Shown one piece after another: positions 26,879 through 36,078 of a stretch of DNA of 64,000 nt. Position numbers and translations under genes: made by a program. This stretch comes from Smithella sp. Its GTDB lineage: Bacteria; Desulfobacterota; Syntrophia; Syntrophales; Smithellaceae. The stretch is taken from NCBI GenBank assembly GCA_012510495.1, contig JAAZHX010000292.1:21491-85490 (forward strand), written 5' to 3'. The notes beneath the pieces were generated by a model. The model had not been told where the DNA came from. It saw only the letters and a list, made by a program, of their open reading frames with translations, and did no database searches. Each line of letters starts with the position of its first letter. Position 1 is the first letter of the stretch.

Positions 26879-28771
26879 ATGTCCAGACCCTTTTACATTA
26901 CCACGCCGATTTATTACGTCAACGCCTCGCCGCACATCGGCCACGCTTACACCACCATCGTCGCCGACGTCCTGGCGCGCTTCGCCCGCATGGCCGGACG
27001 AGAAACATTTTTTGTGACCGGCACGGACGAGCACGGCGACAAAATCGCCGAGGCCGCGCAAAAAGCGGGCATCACACCGAAAGCTTACGCGGACAAAATC
27101 AGCGCGCAGTTCCGCGGCCTCTGGCCCGAACTGGCCATCACCAACGATTTTTTCATTCGCACGACCGATGAAAATCACGTGGAGACCGTCCGGCGCATCC
27201 TGCAGAAGGTTTACGACGCGGGCGACATCTACTTCGGCTCCTACGAAGGTTTCTACTGCGTCGGCTGCGAACGGTTTTATACGGAAAAAGAGCTGGTGGA
27301 AGGCAAATGCCCGGACCACCAGACCGAACCGGAGCACCGCAAGGAAAGCAATTACTTTTTCCGCATGAGCAAATACCAGGACTGGCTCGTCCGGCACATC
27401 CAGGAAAATCCCGATTTCATCCGGCCGGAACGCTACCGCAATGAAGTTCTGGCCTTTCTGCGCGAGCCGCTGGAAGACCTGTGCATCTCACGCCCGAAGA
27501 CGCGCCTGGAATGGGGAATCACGCTGCCGTTCGACGACCAGTATGTCACGTATGTCTGGTTTGACGCGCTCATCAACTACGTCACGGCCGTCGGTTATCC
27601 GGACGGGCCGAACTTCAGCAAATTCTGGCCCCAGGCCCAGCATCTGATCGCCAAGGACATTTTAAAACCGCACGGAATCTACTGGCCCACCATGCTCAAA
27701 GCCGCGGGCATCGACCCTTACCTGCACCTCAACGTGCACGGCTACTGGAATTCCGATTCGAGCAAAATGTCCAAGAGCCTCGGCAACGTGGTCCGGCCGC
27801 TGGACCTGAAAGACAAGTATGGCCTGGACGCCTTCCGGTACTTCCTGCTGCGCGATATGGTGTTCGGCCTCGACTCCAATTTCTCGGAAGATGCGTTTGT
27901 CGCGAGGCTCAACTCCGATCTGGCCAACGACCTGGGCAACCTGGTGAGCCGCTCGGTCACGATGGCCGTCAAATATTGCGACGGAAAGATTCCCGCACCG
28001 CCCGACGGGGCGCTGGAAGCCAGACTCCCCGGGCTGGCGCAAAAAACCGTGGCGGAGGTGGAAGCCTGCTTTGCCGACCTGTCGCTGCACAAGGCGCTCA
28101 TGGCCATCTGGGAGCTGGTCGGCGCCGCCAACAAATACATCGTGGAAAACGAACCCTGGAGCCTGGCCAAAGACCCGGCCTGCCGCGAAAAACTTCTTGC
28201 CATTATGTATCGCCTCCTGGAGGCCCTGCGCGCCGTGGCGATTCTGATTTCCCCGTTCATGCCGCAGGCGGCGCAAAAAATCCTGCAGAACCTCGGACTG
28301 GATGCCGGGGAGCCATATGATCTGGACGTGATCCGCGGCAACAAGCCCCTGCCGGCGGGCGCGGCGCTTTCCCGCGGCGAGTCGCTCTTCCCGCGCGTCA
28401 GCGCCGAAAAGGAAGCGCCGCCGAAGAAGAAACCGGCCGTCGAACTCAAACCGGAAATCGACTACGATGAATTTTCCAAGGTGGATTTGCGCGCGGCGAA
28501 GATTCTCGCGGCGGAGGCAGTTCCCAAATCCAACAAGCTGGTCAAGCTGCGCATTGATATTGGAGAAGAGCGGACGATTGTGGCGGGCATCGGCAAAGAC
28601 TACAAGCCGGAAGACCTGGTCGGCAAATCCATCGTCATCGTGGCCAACCTGAAACCGGCCAAACTGATGGGCGTCGAGTCGCACGGCATGCTGCTGGCGA
28701 CGGATTCTCCGGAAGGATTGACGCTGATCGGATTCGACCGCGAGCCCAAAACCGGCGCGAAGGTGAGATAA
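26879..28771 (+). CDS. metG: Methionyl-tRNA synthetase
   Basis: This 630-residue class I synthetase charges tRNA-Met. It shows the HIGH motif as SPHIGHAYT, the connective-peptide metal knuckle CVGCERFYTEKELVEGKCPDH and the KMSKS loop in SSKMSKSLGN (near residue 296). A carboxyl-terminal Trbp111-like tRNA-binding domain spans about 520-630 (VDLRAAKILAAEAVPKSNKL, KPAKLMGVESHGMLLA). The ATG at 26879 has AAGGAG upstream; the in-frame reading from 26705 overlaps the PSP1 gene and is not conserved. Confidence 0.95.
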   Translation: MSRPFYITTPIYYVNASPHIGHAYTTIVADVLARFARMAGRETFFVTGTDEHGDKIAEAAQKAGITPKAYADKISAQFRGLWPELAITNDFFIRTTDENHVETVRRILQKVYDAGDIYFGSYEGFYCVGCERFYTEKELVEGKCPDHQTEPEHRKESNYFFRMSKYQDWLVRHIQENPDFIRPERYRNEVLAFLREPLEDLCISRPKTRLEWGITLPFDDQYVTYVWFDALINYVTAVGYPDGPNFSKFWPQAQHLIAKDILKPHGIYWPTMLKAAGIDPYLHLNVHGYWNSDSSKMSKSLGNVVRPLDLKDKYGLDAFRYFLLRDMVFGLDSNFSEDAFVARLNSDLANDLGNLVSRSVTMAVKYCDGKIPAPPDGALEARLPGLAQKTVAEVEACFADLSLHKALMAIWELVGAANKYIVENEPWSLAKDPACREKLLAIMYRLLEALRAVAILISPFMPQAAQKILQNLGLDAGEPYDLDVIRGNKPLPAGAALSRGESLFPRVSAEKEAPPKKKPAVELKPEIDYDEFSKVDLRAAKILAAEAVPKSNKLVKLRIDIGEERTIVAGIGKDYKPEDLVGKSIVIVANLKPAKLMGVESHGMLLATDSPEGLTLIGFDREPKTGAKVR

Positions 28772-28788
28772 AAAAGGAGCTTCCTCTT

Positions 28789-29486
28789 TTACTCTTTTAA
28801 CAAAGCTTCAATCACCGGCCTGTCAAAACCCGGTACGACCTGCCCTTTGATATAAAACAAAGGCGTCGCGCGCACACCGATTTTCGCGGATGCCTCCCGG
28901 TGCGCCGCGATCAGAGCCTCGGCATCCTTATCGCCGCAAAGATTCAGCGGCTCCTTTCCGTCCAGCTTCCCCGACAAAACTTTCCCGTATTCTACGGCTT
29001 TGTCGGAAGTGCAGAAAATATGCCGGATTTTGTCTTCCGCGTCCCCGGACAAGGGGTAGAAAAAGACATACAGAGTTACGTCCTTCAAGCGCCCGGCAAA
29101 AAACGCATGGGACTGGCGGCAGTAATAGCAGTTCGGATCGATGAACTCCACAACAGGAATTTTCCCTGCGCCGATTTTCAGGGCCTTGTCGAGCGACAGA
29201 CCCGCCAATTTGGAGGTCATTTTTTTCCCGTTGCTCTCCTGCGTGAGATTGGTCCCGTCTTTGGAAATCATGCTGCCCACGAAAATCAAGTCGCCATCCG
29301 GAAGATAATAATAAATCTGGTTGCCGTTATAGACTTCATAGACGCCCCTTGCGGAGGTTTGCGTCATGGTTTCGTAGGAAGGCCGGGGAAAGCTTTTTTA
29401 AACTGTTCTTCCGGCGATATCTTTTGCGCCGGAAAACATCCTGAAAGCAAAATCAGCAAAATCCCGGCAAGCAATAATTTCTTCAC
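28789..29486 (-). pseudogene. DsbC-like thiol:disulfide lipoprotein, frameshifted near its amino end
   Basis: The main open frame (28789-29367) encodes a DsbC/DsbG-type domain: an amino-terminal dimer part (YNGNQIYYYLPDGDLIFVG) and a thioredoxin fold with the active-site disulfide DPNCYYCRQSH and the cis-Pro loop RATPLFYIKG. It lacks a signal peptide. Just upstream, in another frame from a GTG at 29484-29486, lies a lipoprotein signal (KKLLLAGILLILLSGC) leading to EEQFKKAFPGLP, and this frame stops at 29365. Restoring one base near 29375 would join them. The gene may be inactive or use an internal start in the cytoplasm. A sequencing error is also possible. Intact relatives are periplasmic disulfide isomerases. 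Confidence 0.75.
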
Positions 29487-29503
29487 GGAAAAGCTACTTT
29501 GCG

Positions 29504-29860
29504 CTATTTATTCCGGATCAGATATTTCGGATAGGCGGCAAGCAGGGCGCTGCGCACCAGGAGCGCGGCCGGTTTATCCCATTTACCGGGGTTTTTCTGC
29601 AGGTAATCGGCAACGATTTTATACAACGTGTCGGGGGTGACGCCGCTGGGCAAAGAGTAGTCGGAAACCGTGGCTTCCGCCACTCCCTGAATATATCCCA
29701 TGTAGTTTCCCGCCAGCAGGTAATCCGCTTTGGTATAGTCCTGCTCGGCTTTTAAATAAGACTTCATTCCATCGGCAAGATCATGCCCGCTCATGGCCTG
29801 CGCGGAGGAGCCGCCAAGGACCAGGACGATCAACAACAAGGCAACGGATAGTTTCTTCAT
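29504..29860 (-). CDS. Rap1a/Tai-family exported protein
   Basis: This 118-residue protein has a signal peptide (KKLSVALLLIVLVLGGSSAQA). The mature part contains YLLAGNYMGYIQGVAEA and VTPDTLYKIVADYLQKNPGK, with WDKPAALLVRSALLAAYP. This resembles the Rap1a/Tai immunity family, named for proteins that inhibit type VI secreted amidases of the Tae4 type. Many members in anaerobes stand alone with no known role. No T6SS effector gene is present here. It lies just upstream of the DsbC-like gene, and exported cysteine-free proteins of this kind do not need it. Family call is moderate. Confidence 0.65.
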   Translation of the reverse strand: MKKLSVALLLIVLVLGGSSAQAMSGHDLADGMKSYLKAEQDYTKADYLLAGNYMGYIQGVAEATVSDYSLPSGVTPDTLYKIVADYLQKNPGKWDKPAALLVRSALLAAYPKYLIRNK

Positions 29861-29968
29861 GGGGAACATCCTGTTTGATTTTTTATTTTTCCTTCCGCCG
29901 CTGAAAGGCGGCGGTCCGAATGTCGCACAATCTTCCCTGTCCGTCAACAACCCAGATTCTTCCCCCTC

Positions 29969-30748
29969 TTAAAACCGGTAGTGGAGCTCCAGCATGTGAA
30001 AATCCGCTCCCGTCGTGTCATGTCCGTACAGGGCCGCGTCGGAATAGTGCAGAAACCGGTAGCCGAATCCCAGACGCTTATAAACCGGCACGCTGAGGCC
30101 CGCGGTCAGCGCAAACTGAAAATATCCGCCGTAATCCTGCTCCCCAAAGCAATGCCTGCTGAGGAGGGCCGGGCCTGCCCCCATATCCAGGTTGAACCTT
30201 CCGTCCCGGCTGCCGAAAACCAGCAGGGGAATCAGCGAAACGGCCAGCGCGGTTTCTCCGGCACCGTAAAGAGCGCCCGCGCTGGCCATCAGCCTCAGGC
30301 CTCCTCCCCAGCCGGACGGGGAATACCATCCCCAGGGCAGCCGGAACTGCGCCGCCGCGTCAAACTCCTGAAATTCTTCCGTCGCCGTGCCGCCCAAAAC
30401 ATCAAGACCCGAAAAGCGACCCCGGACGCTGATGTTCAAAAGGTTTGACCGAAGAACCCCGGGCTTTTTCCCGGATTCCGCGGCGACGCCCTGACCATCG
30501 GGATCAGCGGCGGCAATACCCGGATTCACCGCAACCGGATGCGCAGGCTGCACTTCTGCCCGTTCCGGTGAAGACGCGGTCTCACGGGCATGAGACAGGG
30601 CCAGAAAAGGTCCGATCACCAGCAGGATTGCAGAAGTAAAAATCAGGAGACAACGATCACGGAAATAATCATTTCTCCTGCCGCGTCCTGCCTCCGGGAA
30701 AAGCGGCTCTCCCTGCTCTTTTTGTTTGCCCGTGCAGATGTTCTTCAT
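29969..30748 (-). CDS. PagL-like outer-membrane lipid A 3-O-deacylase (acyloxyacyl hydrolase family)
   Basis: This 259-residue protein has an amino-terminal hydrophobic segment (about residues 33-55, following a basic region), an Ala/Pro-rich linker and a beta-strand-rich carboxyl part ending in LELHYRF. The terminal phenylalanine is typical of outer-membrane beta-barrels. FGYRFLHYSDAALYGHD matches the PagL block with the catalytic His-x-Ser pair. PagL removes the 3-O-acyl chain of lipid A. The ATG at 30746-30748 has a GGGAGG site. The first 30 residues before the hydrophobic stretch are unusually long for a signal, so the start could lie further in. Confidence 0.7.
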   Translation of the reverse strand: MKNICTGKQKEQGEPLFPEAGRGRRNDYFRDRCLLIFTSAILLVIGPFLALSHARETASSPERAEVQPAHPVAVNPGIAAADPDGQGVAAESGKKPGVLRSNLLNISVRGRFSGLDVLGGTATEEFQEFDAAAQFRLPWGWYSPSGWGGGLRLMASAGALYGAGETALAVSLIPLLVFGSRDGRFNLDMGAGPALLSRHCFGEQDYGGYFQFALTAGLSVPVYKRLGFGYRFLHYSDAALYGHDTTGADFHMLELHYRF

Positions 30749-30944
30749 CCCGCCTCCCGGCCCCGCGATTTCACTCGCCACTCGCTGCTCATCTTCCTAT
30801 AATCCATTACCCCTGGCCTGTCACCCCGAGCCCGTCGAGGGACATCATCCACCAGGCACGTTTTTTCTATACCATAAAACTCCGGTCCGTCAAAAGCGTT
30901 CACGGAGCTTGACTTTTGAGCGCAGTCCTGCTGAATAGTCGTCC

Positions 30945-31679
30945 ATGAATCACTGTTCTCCTGATTCGGCAGAACCAAAAATCCGCACGGCTTTCATCCT
31001 GGGCGCAGGGCTGGGAACGAGGCTCCGGCCGCTTACGGATCATATGCCCAAACCGCTGCTGCCGGTCGGGGGGCGCCCGATTATCACTTACGTAATGGAG
31101 CATCTGCGCGCCGCGGGCGTCACGCGGCTGATCATCAACACGCATCACTGCCCGGAAAAATACCAGGAAGCGTTCCCGGAGAGCCGCTGGAAGGGTGTTC
31201 CCATTACCTTCCGCCACGAACCGGTTCTTCTGGACACGGCGGGCGGCATCAAGAACATTGAGGATTTGATCGGGCAGGACCGCCGCATCATTGTTTACAA
31301 CGGCGATATCATCACCAACCTGCCGCTGGCGCCCCTGCTCAAAAGGCATGAAGAGCTGGGCGCGGAGGCGACCCTGGCGCTGCGCAGCTGCGGCGAGCCG
31401 GCCAATGTCCATATTGACTCGCGGGGATTTATCTGCGATATGAGAAACACTTTGCGCAACCCGGGCGTCCAGGCCTGCCTTTTTGCGGGCATTTATGTTC
31501 TGGAAACAGTCTTCCTGCGACGGCTTTCGGCGGGGAAAGTCGAATCGATTGTGCTGCCGTTCGTCGAGAGCATCCGGCAAAATCCCCGGTCTATCGGCGG
31601 AATCGTCATCGATGAAGGCTTCTGGCACGATCTGGGCACAATTGAAGAATATCACACATTACGCAAGCAGGTCCTATGA
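30945..31679 (+). CDS. murU: Nucleotidyltransferase, MurNAc-1-phosphate uridylyltransferase type
   Basis: This 244-residue sugar-phosphate nucleotidyltransferase has the GAGLGTRLRPLT and MPKPLLPVGGRPI signature, then VYNGDIITN with the metal-binding aspartate and GGFWHD-like FWHDLGTIEEY near the end. Together with the overlapping kinase downstream it matches the MurU/AmgK pair. That pair converts recycled N-acetylmuramic acid to UDP-MurNAc and bypasses early peptidoglycan synthesis. A different sugar nucleotide cannot be excluded from sequence alone. Confidence 0.8.
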   Translation: MNHCSPDSAEPKIRTAFILGAGLGTRLRPLTDHMPKPLLPVGGRPIITYVMEHLRAAGVTRLIINTHHCPEKYQEAFPESRWKGVPITFRHEPVLLDTAGGIKNIEDLIGQDRRIIVYNGDIITNLPLAPLLKRHEELGAEATLALRSCGEPANVHIDSRGFICDMRNTLRNPGVQACLFAGIYVLETVFLRRLSAGKVESIVLPFVESIRQNPRSIGGIVIDEGFWHDLGTIEEYHTLRKQVL

Positions 31680-32659
31680 ACCAGGACATCCGACAATTCG
31701 TAAATCATCATCTGAGCACGGCGGAATTTCAGTACGACCCGATCCTCAAGGGCGGCTCCGACCGCACCTTTTATCGTGTGGGCGTGCCCGGAGGCGCCGC
31801 CTTCATCTTCATGGAATACGGAACCGAGGTGGAGGAAAACGCCTGCTGGGCGGAGATCAACCGCTTCATGACGGAAATCGGCATACCGGTTCCCCGCATC
31901 ATCGCCTTCGACTTCCGGAAGCGATTCATGCTGCTCGAAGATCTGGGCGACGAAGATCTGTATTCTCTGCGCGAGCTGCCCTGGCGCAAACGGAGGACCT
32001 ATTATCTGACGGCGCTTTCCGCAATCCACAGGCTTCACCGGATTCCGCTATCCGACGTGCCGGCTTCCCTGGAACTGTGCCCGGGGTATGACCGGTCTCT
32101 ATACGCGTGGGAGCATGCCTATTTTAAAGAAAACTTCGTCGAGGCCGTCTGCGGTCTTTCGCTTTCCGGCCCGCAGGAGCGCGACTGGGCGGAAGAGATG
32201 GAGGCGCTGATCGACCGCCTGCAACAAATCCCGGAATGCCTGATTCACCGGGATTTTCAGTCCCAAAATATCATGATCCGAAACGACCGGCCGGTTTTTC
32301 TCGACTTTCAGGGCATGCGGAAGGGCAATCTTTTTTACGACCTGGGCTCTCTGATCTGTGACCCCTATGTCTCTTTCTCTGTGTTCGAACGAAACGAACT
32401 TGTCGCTTTTTATTACCGGATCATGGAGCCGGATTACAGTTTCGAAAAGTTCACCGACTATTTCTGGGAAGGAGCGGCCCAGCGGTTGATGCAGGCGCTG
32501 GGCGCCTACGGGTTTCTGGGACTCAAGAAAAACAAGCCGGACTTTCTCCGGCATACCGCGGGCGGCATCCGGAATCTGGCCGCCGCTGCGTCCCGGGCCG
32601 GCAGTCTGCCGGTCTTGCACGAACTGGCCCGGACCTGCGCAAACAAACTTTCCGCCTGA
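31676..32659 (+). CDS. amgK: Aminoglycoside-phosphotransferase-fold kinase, AmgK type
   Basis: This 327-residue APH-fold kinase starts within the upstream stop codon (ATGA overlap). The catalytic loop CLIHRDFQSQNIMI and the metal-binding FLDFQGMRKGN are intact. AmgK phosphorylates the anomeric carbon of MurNAc and GlcNAc, supplying the substrate of MurU. The tight gene pair is the main reason for this name rather than a choline or homoserine kinase. Confidence 0.8.
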   Translation: MNQDIRQFVNHHLSTAEFQYDPILKGGSDRTFYRVGVPGGAAFIFMEYGTEVEENACWAEINRFMTEIGIPVPRIIAFDFRKRFMLLEDLGDEDLYSLRELPWRKRRTYYLTALSAIHRLHRIPLSDVPASLELCPGYDRSLYAWEHAYFKENFVEAVCGLSLSGPQERDWAEEMEALIDRLQQIPECLIHRDFQSQNIMIRNDRPVFLDFQGMRKGNLFYDLGSLICDPYVSFSVFERNELVAFYYRIMEPDYSFEKFTDYFWEGAAQRLMQALGAYGFLGLKKNKPDFLRHTAGGIRNLAAAASRAGSLPVLHELARTCANKLSA

Positions 32660-32821
32660 TTGGAAGAGAGCCCGGAGGGCACGGTTGGAAATGCCGGTCC
32701 TCCTGTATTCAGCCGCATACGGTTATTTCCGGCGAAGCGCAGAATCTTGATGAAAAAGAAACAATAGCCCAACCCCCCCCCGCAACATCGGCATGACCGT
32801 TAGCCGTGCAAGCGATTCATT

Positions 32822-32854
32822 GGTCTTTCGCGGCGGAAAGCCGCCTTGGAGACC
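32822..32854 (+). promoter_or_regulatory. Structured hairpin in the leuS leader
   Basis: GGTCT (32822-32826) pairs with AGACC (32850-32854), and inside it GGCGG (32832-32836) pairs with CCGCC (32841-32845) around a 4-base loop. It lies in the 276-bp gap before leuS. No T-box sequence and no clear terminator accompany it, so a regulatory role is unproven. The rest of the gap contains a run of nine C and no gene. Confidence 0.35.
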
Positions 32855-32935
32855 CGACAAAGCCGTTGCGCTGCCCCATCCAATATGTTAAGCAAATCCC
32901 CGATTATTGAACTCTTTTGGGAGAAAACCACCGTT

Positions 32936-35515
32936 ATGAAGTACGATCCGATCGCCATCGAAGAAAAATGGCAAAAGAAATGGGAAGAAGAAAAGACCTT
33001 TAAAGCCACGGAAGATCCGCGGAAAAAGAAATACTATCTCCTGGAAATGTTTCCCTATCCGTCGGGGAAAATCCATATCGGCCACGTCCGTAATTACACG
33101 ATCGGCGACGTGGTCGCCCGCTACAAGCGCATGAAAGGATTCAACGTTCTGCACCCGATCGGCTGGGACGCCTTCGGCATGCCCGCGGAAAACGCCGCCA
33201 TCGAGCACAGGATTCATCCGTCCAAATGGACGCATGAAAACATCGGGCACATGAAGGAGCAGCTCAAGCGGATGGGCTTCAGCTACGACTGGGACCGCGA
33301 ACTGGCCACCTGCGAGCCGGAGTATTACCGCTGGGAACAGCTCTTTTTCATCCGGATGGCCGAAAAAGGCCTGGCTTACAAGAAGCGCTCCAGCGTGAAC
33401 TTCTGCGGCAAGTGTGACACGGTGCTCGCCAACGAACAGGTCGAAGGCGGCCTGTGCTGGCGCTGCGGCACGGAAGTCACGGAAAAAACGCTCGATCAGT
33501 GGTTTTTCAAAATCACGGCTTACACCGAGGAGCTTCTGGAGTATTGCGACCGCCTCCCCGGCTGGCCGGAGCGCGTCATGACGATGCAGAAAAACTGGAT
33601 CGGCAAAAGCTACGGCTGCCTGGTCGATTTTCCGCTGGCGGAAGGCAAAGACGTCATTCAGGTCTTCACCACGCGCCAGGACACGCTTTACGGCGCGACT
33701 TTCATGCTGGTGGCGGCCGAGCATCCGCTGGTCACCGAGCTGGCCCGCGGCAAACCCTGCGAAAAGGACGTGCGGGAGTTTGTGGAAAAAGTCAAAAAGC
33801 AGGACAAGCTCATGCGGACCTCCGAATACTACGAGAAGGAAGGCCTCTTTCTGGATGCTTACTGCCTCAATCCGCTCACCGGCTGGAAAATGCCGATTTA
33901 CGCCGCCAACTTCGTTTTAGCCGATTACGGCACCGGCTGCGTCATGGCCGTGCCCACGCACGACCAGCGCGATTTTGAATTCGCCAAAAAGTTCAATCTG
34001 CCGCTCGTCGTCGTGATTTCGCCCAAAGACCGGACGCTCGACGCGGCGACGATGACCGAGGCCTACGTCGATGAAGGCGTGCTGGTCAATTCCGGCCCCT
34101 TCAACGGCATGGAAAACACAAAGGTGCTGGAAGCCATCGCCGATTTTCTGGAAGCCGAAGGCAAGGGCAAACGGACGATCCAGTACCGCTTGCGCGACTG
34201 GGGCATCTCCCGCCAGCGCTACTGGGGCGCGCCCATTCCCATGATCACCTGCGAAAAATGCGGCATCGTGCCGGTGCCGGAAAAAGACCTGCCGGTCCTC
34301 CTGCCGGAAAACGTCGTCTTCAGCACGGACGGCGGCTCGCTTTTGGCCGCGCTGCCGGAATTCGTGAACACCGCCTGTCCCCAATGCGGCGGCCCCGCGA
34401 CGCGTGAAACCGACACGATGGACACGTTTGTCGAATCGTCCTGGTACTTCGACCGCTACTGCTGCCCGAATTATGACGTAAAACCGGGGCTCGACCGTGA
34501 GGCGCTCGACTACTGGATGCCGGTGGATCAGTACATCGGCGGCATCGAGCACGCCATTCTGCACCTGCTTTACGCGAGGTTCTACACCAAGGTCCTGCGC
34601 GACCTCGGCATGATCGGCGTCGATGAGCCTTTCACCAACCTCCTCACGCAGGGCATGGTCTGCAAGGAAACAATGAAGTGCCCCGAACACGGCTACCTCT
34701 TCCCCGAACAGGCCCAGGACGGCAAGTGCCATCTCTGCGGCAAAGACATCATCATCGGCAAGACCGAAAAAATGTCCAAGTCACTCAAGAACGTCATTGA
34801 CCCGGATTTTCTGGTGAAAACCTACGGCGCGGACACGGCTCGCATCTTCTGCCTGTTCGCCTCGCCGCCGGAAAAAGATCTGGAATGGAGCGAACAGGGA
34901 GTGGAAGGGTCTTTCCGCTTCCTGGGCCGCCTGTGGCGGATTTTTGACGACTATGTTGAAGACATCCGGGCGGTCGCGCCGACCGCCGGTCCGTTGGAAC
35001 TGACGGGTGACATCAAGGCGCTCAGGCGAAAAACGCACCAGACAATCCGCAAGGTTTCACAGGATATCGAAAACCGCTTCCACTTCAACACGGCCATCAG
35101 CGCGGTCATGGAACTGGTCAATGTTCTTTACGGCGTCAAACACCCGGCCGCCGAAGACAGGGCATCTCTGTCCGTCGTCCGCGAGGCGCTGGAGGCGGCC
35201 ATCCTGCTGTTGACGCCGATCGTTCCACACATCACGGAAGAGCTCTGGGAGAGGCTGGGCAAGGACAAAGCTGCGGCCGACATGCCCTGGCCCGACTTCG
35301 ATCCCGCCGTCGCCAGCGAGGAAGAAATGACGATCGTCATCCAGGTCAACGGGAAGCTGCGCAGCCGGATGACCGTGCCGGTCGATTGCGACGCGGAAAA
35401 AATCAAGACCGACGCGCAGATGGATGAAAAAATTGCCGCGTTCATCGGGGGGAATAAAATCCTGAAAGTGATTTACGTTCCCCAAAAGCTGGTCAACATT
35501 GTCGTCGCTCCCTAA
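32936..35515 (+). CDS. leuS: Leucyl-tRNA synthetase
   Basis: This 859-residue class I synthetase charges tRNA-Leu. It shows the HIGH motif in KIHIGHVRN (near residue 48), the editing domain with [14 protein letters not shown], zinc-like cysteine knuckles ([27 protein letters not shown]), KMSKS in [10 protein letters not shown] (near residue 613) and a leucine-specific end. The ATG at 32936 has GGGAG upstream; the upstream in-frame ATGs fall in the leader and are not conserved. It is followed by lptE, a common order in proteobacteria. Confidence 0.96.
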   Translation: MKYDPIAIEEKWQKKWEEEKTFKATEDPRKKKYYLLEMFPYPSGKIHIGHVRNYTIGDVVARYKRMKGFNVLHPIGWDAFGMPAENAAIEHRIHPSKWTHENIGHMKEQLKRMGFSYDWDRELATCEPEYYRWEQLFFIRMAEKGLAYKKRSSVNFCGKCDTVLANEQVEGGLCWRCGTEVTEKTLDQWFFKITAYTEELLEYCDRLPGWPERVMTMQKNWIGKSYGCLVDFPLAEGKDVIQVFTTRQDTLYGATFMLVAAEHPLVTELARGKPCEKDVREFVEKVKKQDKLMRTSEYYEKEGLFLDAYCLNPLTGWKMPIYAANFVLADYGTGCVMAVPTHDQRDFEFAKKFNLPLVVVISPKDRTLDAATMTEAYVDEGVLVNSGPFNGMENTKVLEAIADFLEAEGKGKRTIQYRLRDWGISRQRYWGAPIPMITCEKCGIVPVPEKDLPVLLPENVVFSTDGGSLLAALPEFVNTACPQCGGPATRETDTMDTFVESSWYFDRYCCPNYDVKPGLDREALDYWMPVDQYIGGIEHAILHLLYARFYTKVLRDLGMIGVDEPFTNLLTQGMVCKETMKCPEHGYLFPEQAQDGKCHLCGKDIIIGKTEKMSKSLKNVIDPDFLVKTYGADTARIFCLFASPPEKDLEWSEQGVEGSFRFLGRLWRIFDDYVEDIRAVAPTAGPLELTGDIKALRRKTHQTIRKVSQDIENRFHFNTAISAVMELVNVLYGVKHPAAEDRASLSVVREALEAAILLLTPIVPHITEELWERLGKDKAAADMPWPDFDPAVASEEEMTIVIQVNGKLRSRMTVPVDCDAEKIKTDAQMDEKIAAFIGGNKILKVIYVPQKLVNIVVAP

Positions 35516-35528
35516 AGGAAACGGATCC

Positions 35529-36062
35529 ATGAAAAAACCAAGAGGATTATCCGCGATCAAACTGTCGCTTTTGGCCCTGTCCTGCGTTTTGTTGCTCAGC
35601 TGCGGCTACGGCTTCGCGCCGCAGGGCGAACATATCGACAAACGAATCGTCAATATTTACGTCGCGCCTTTCGTCAACAAAACCGCGGAAGCGGAAGCGG
35701 AAAATATTTTGCGCAACGCCTTCATCGACCAGATTATCCAGGGCAAACGCTTCAAAAGCGTGCCCACCCTCGAGCAGGCGGACGCAATCATCAACGCCAG
35801 CATCACCAGAATCACCACGGGCGTGCTTTCCTACCGCGACAACATTCTGGCCGCGGAAGAGAGAATGACTCTCATCCTGGAGGTCGGCTTTCGCGAAAAG
35901 GACAGCGGCAAAACCATCTGGTCTTCGCAGAACGTTGTCGGAACATCGGATTACAAGCTGCAGGACAATGTCAATCCAAGGCCGGCCAGGCAGCAGGCCC
36001 TGAGCAAGCTGGCGAAGGACACGGCGGAAAATGCCTTCAACCTGATGATGTCCGACTTCTGA
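35529..36062 (+). CDS. lptE: LPS-assembly lipoprotein LptE
   Basis: This 177-residue lipoprotein has a signal peptide with lipobox LLLSC (Cys25) followed by GYGFAP. LptE plugs the LptD barrel in the outer membrane and helps insert lipopolysaccharide. The mature part has [20 protein letters not shown] and [15 protein letters not shown], which fit the family. It starts 13 bp after leuS, so the two genes are one operon. Confidence 0.9.
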   Translation: MKKPRGLSAIKLSLLALSCVLLLSCGYGFAPQGEHIDKRIVNIYVAPFVNKTAEAEAENILRNAFIDQIIQGKRFKSVPTLEQADAIINASITRITTGVLSYRDNILAAEERMTLILEVGFREKDSGKTIWSSQNVVGTSDYKLQDNVNPRPARQQALSKLAKDTAENAFNLMMSDF

Positions 36063-36078
36063 CGGCGCCAGGAAAATC

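Noticed and set aside
32660-32935. T-box riboswitch upstream of leuS
   Set aside because: No T-box sequence and no antiterminator/terminator pair could be found; only an isolated hairpin.
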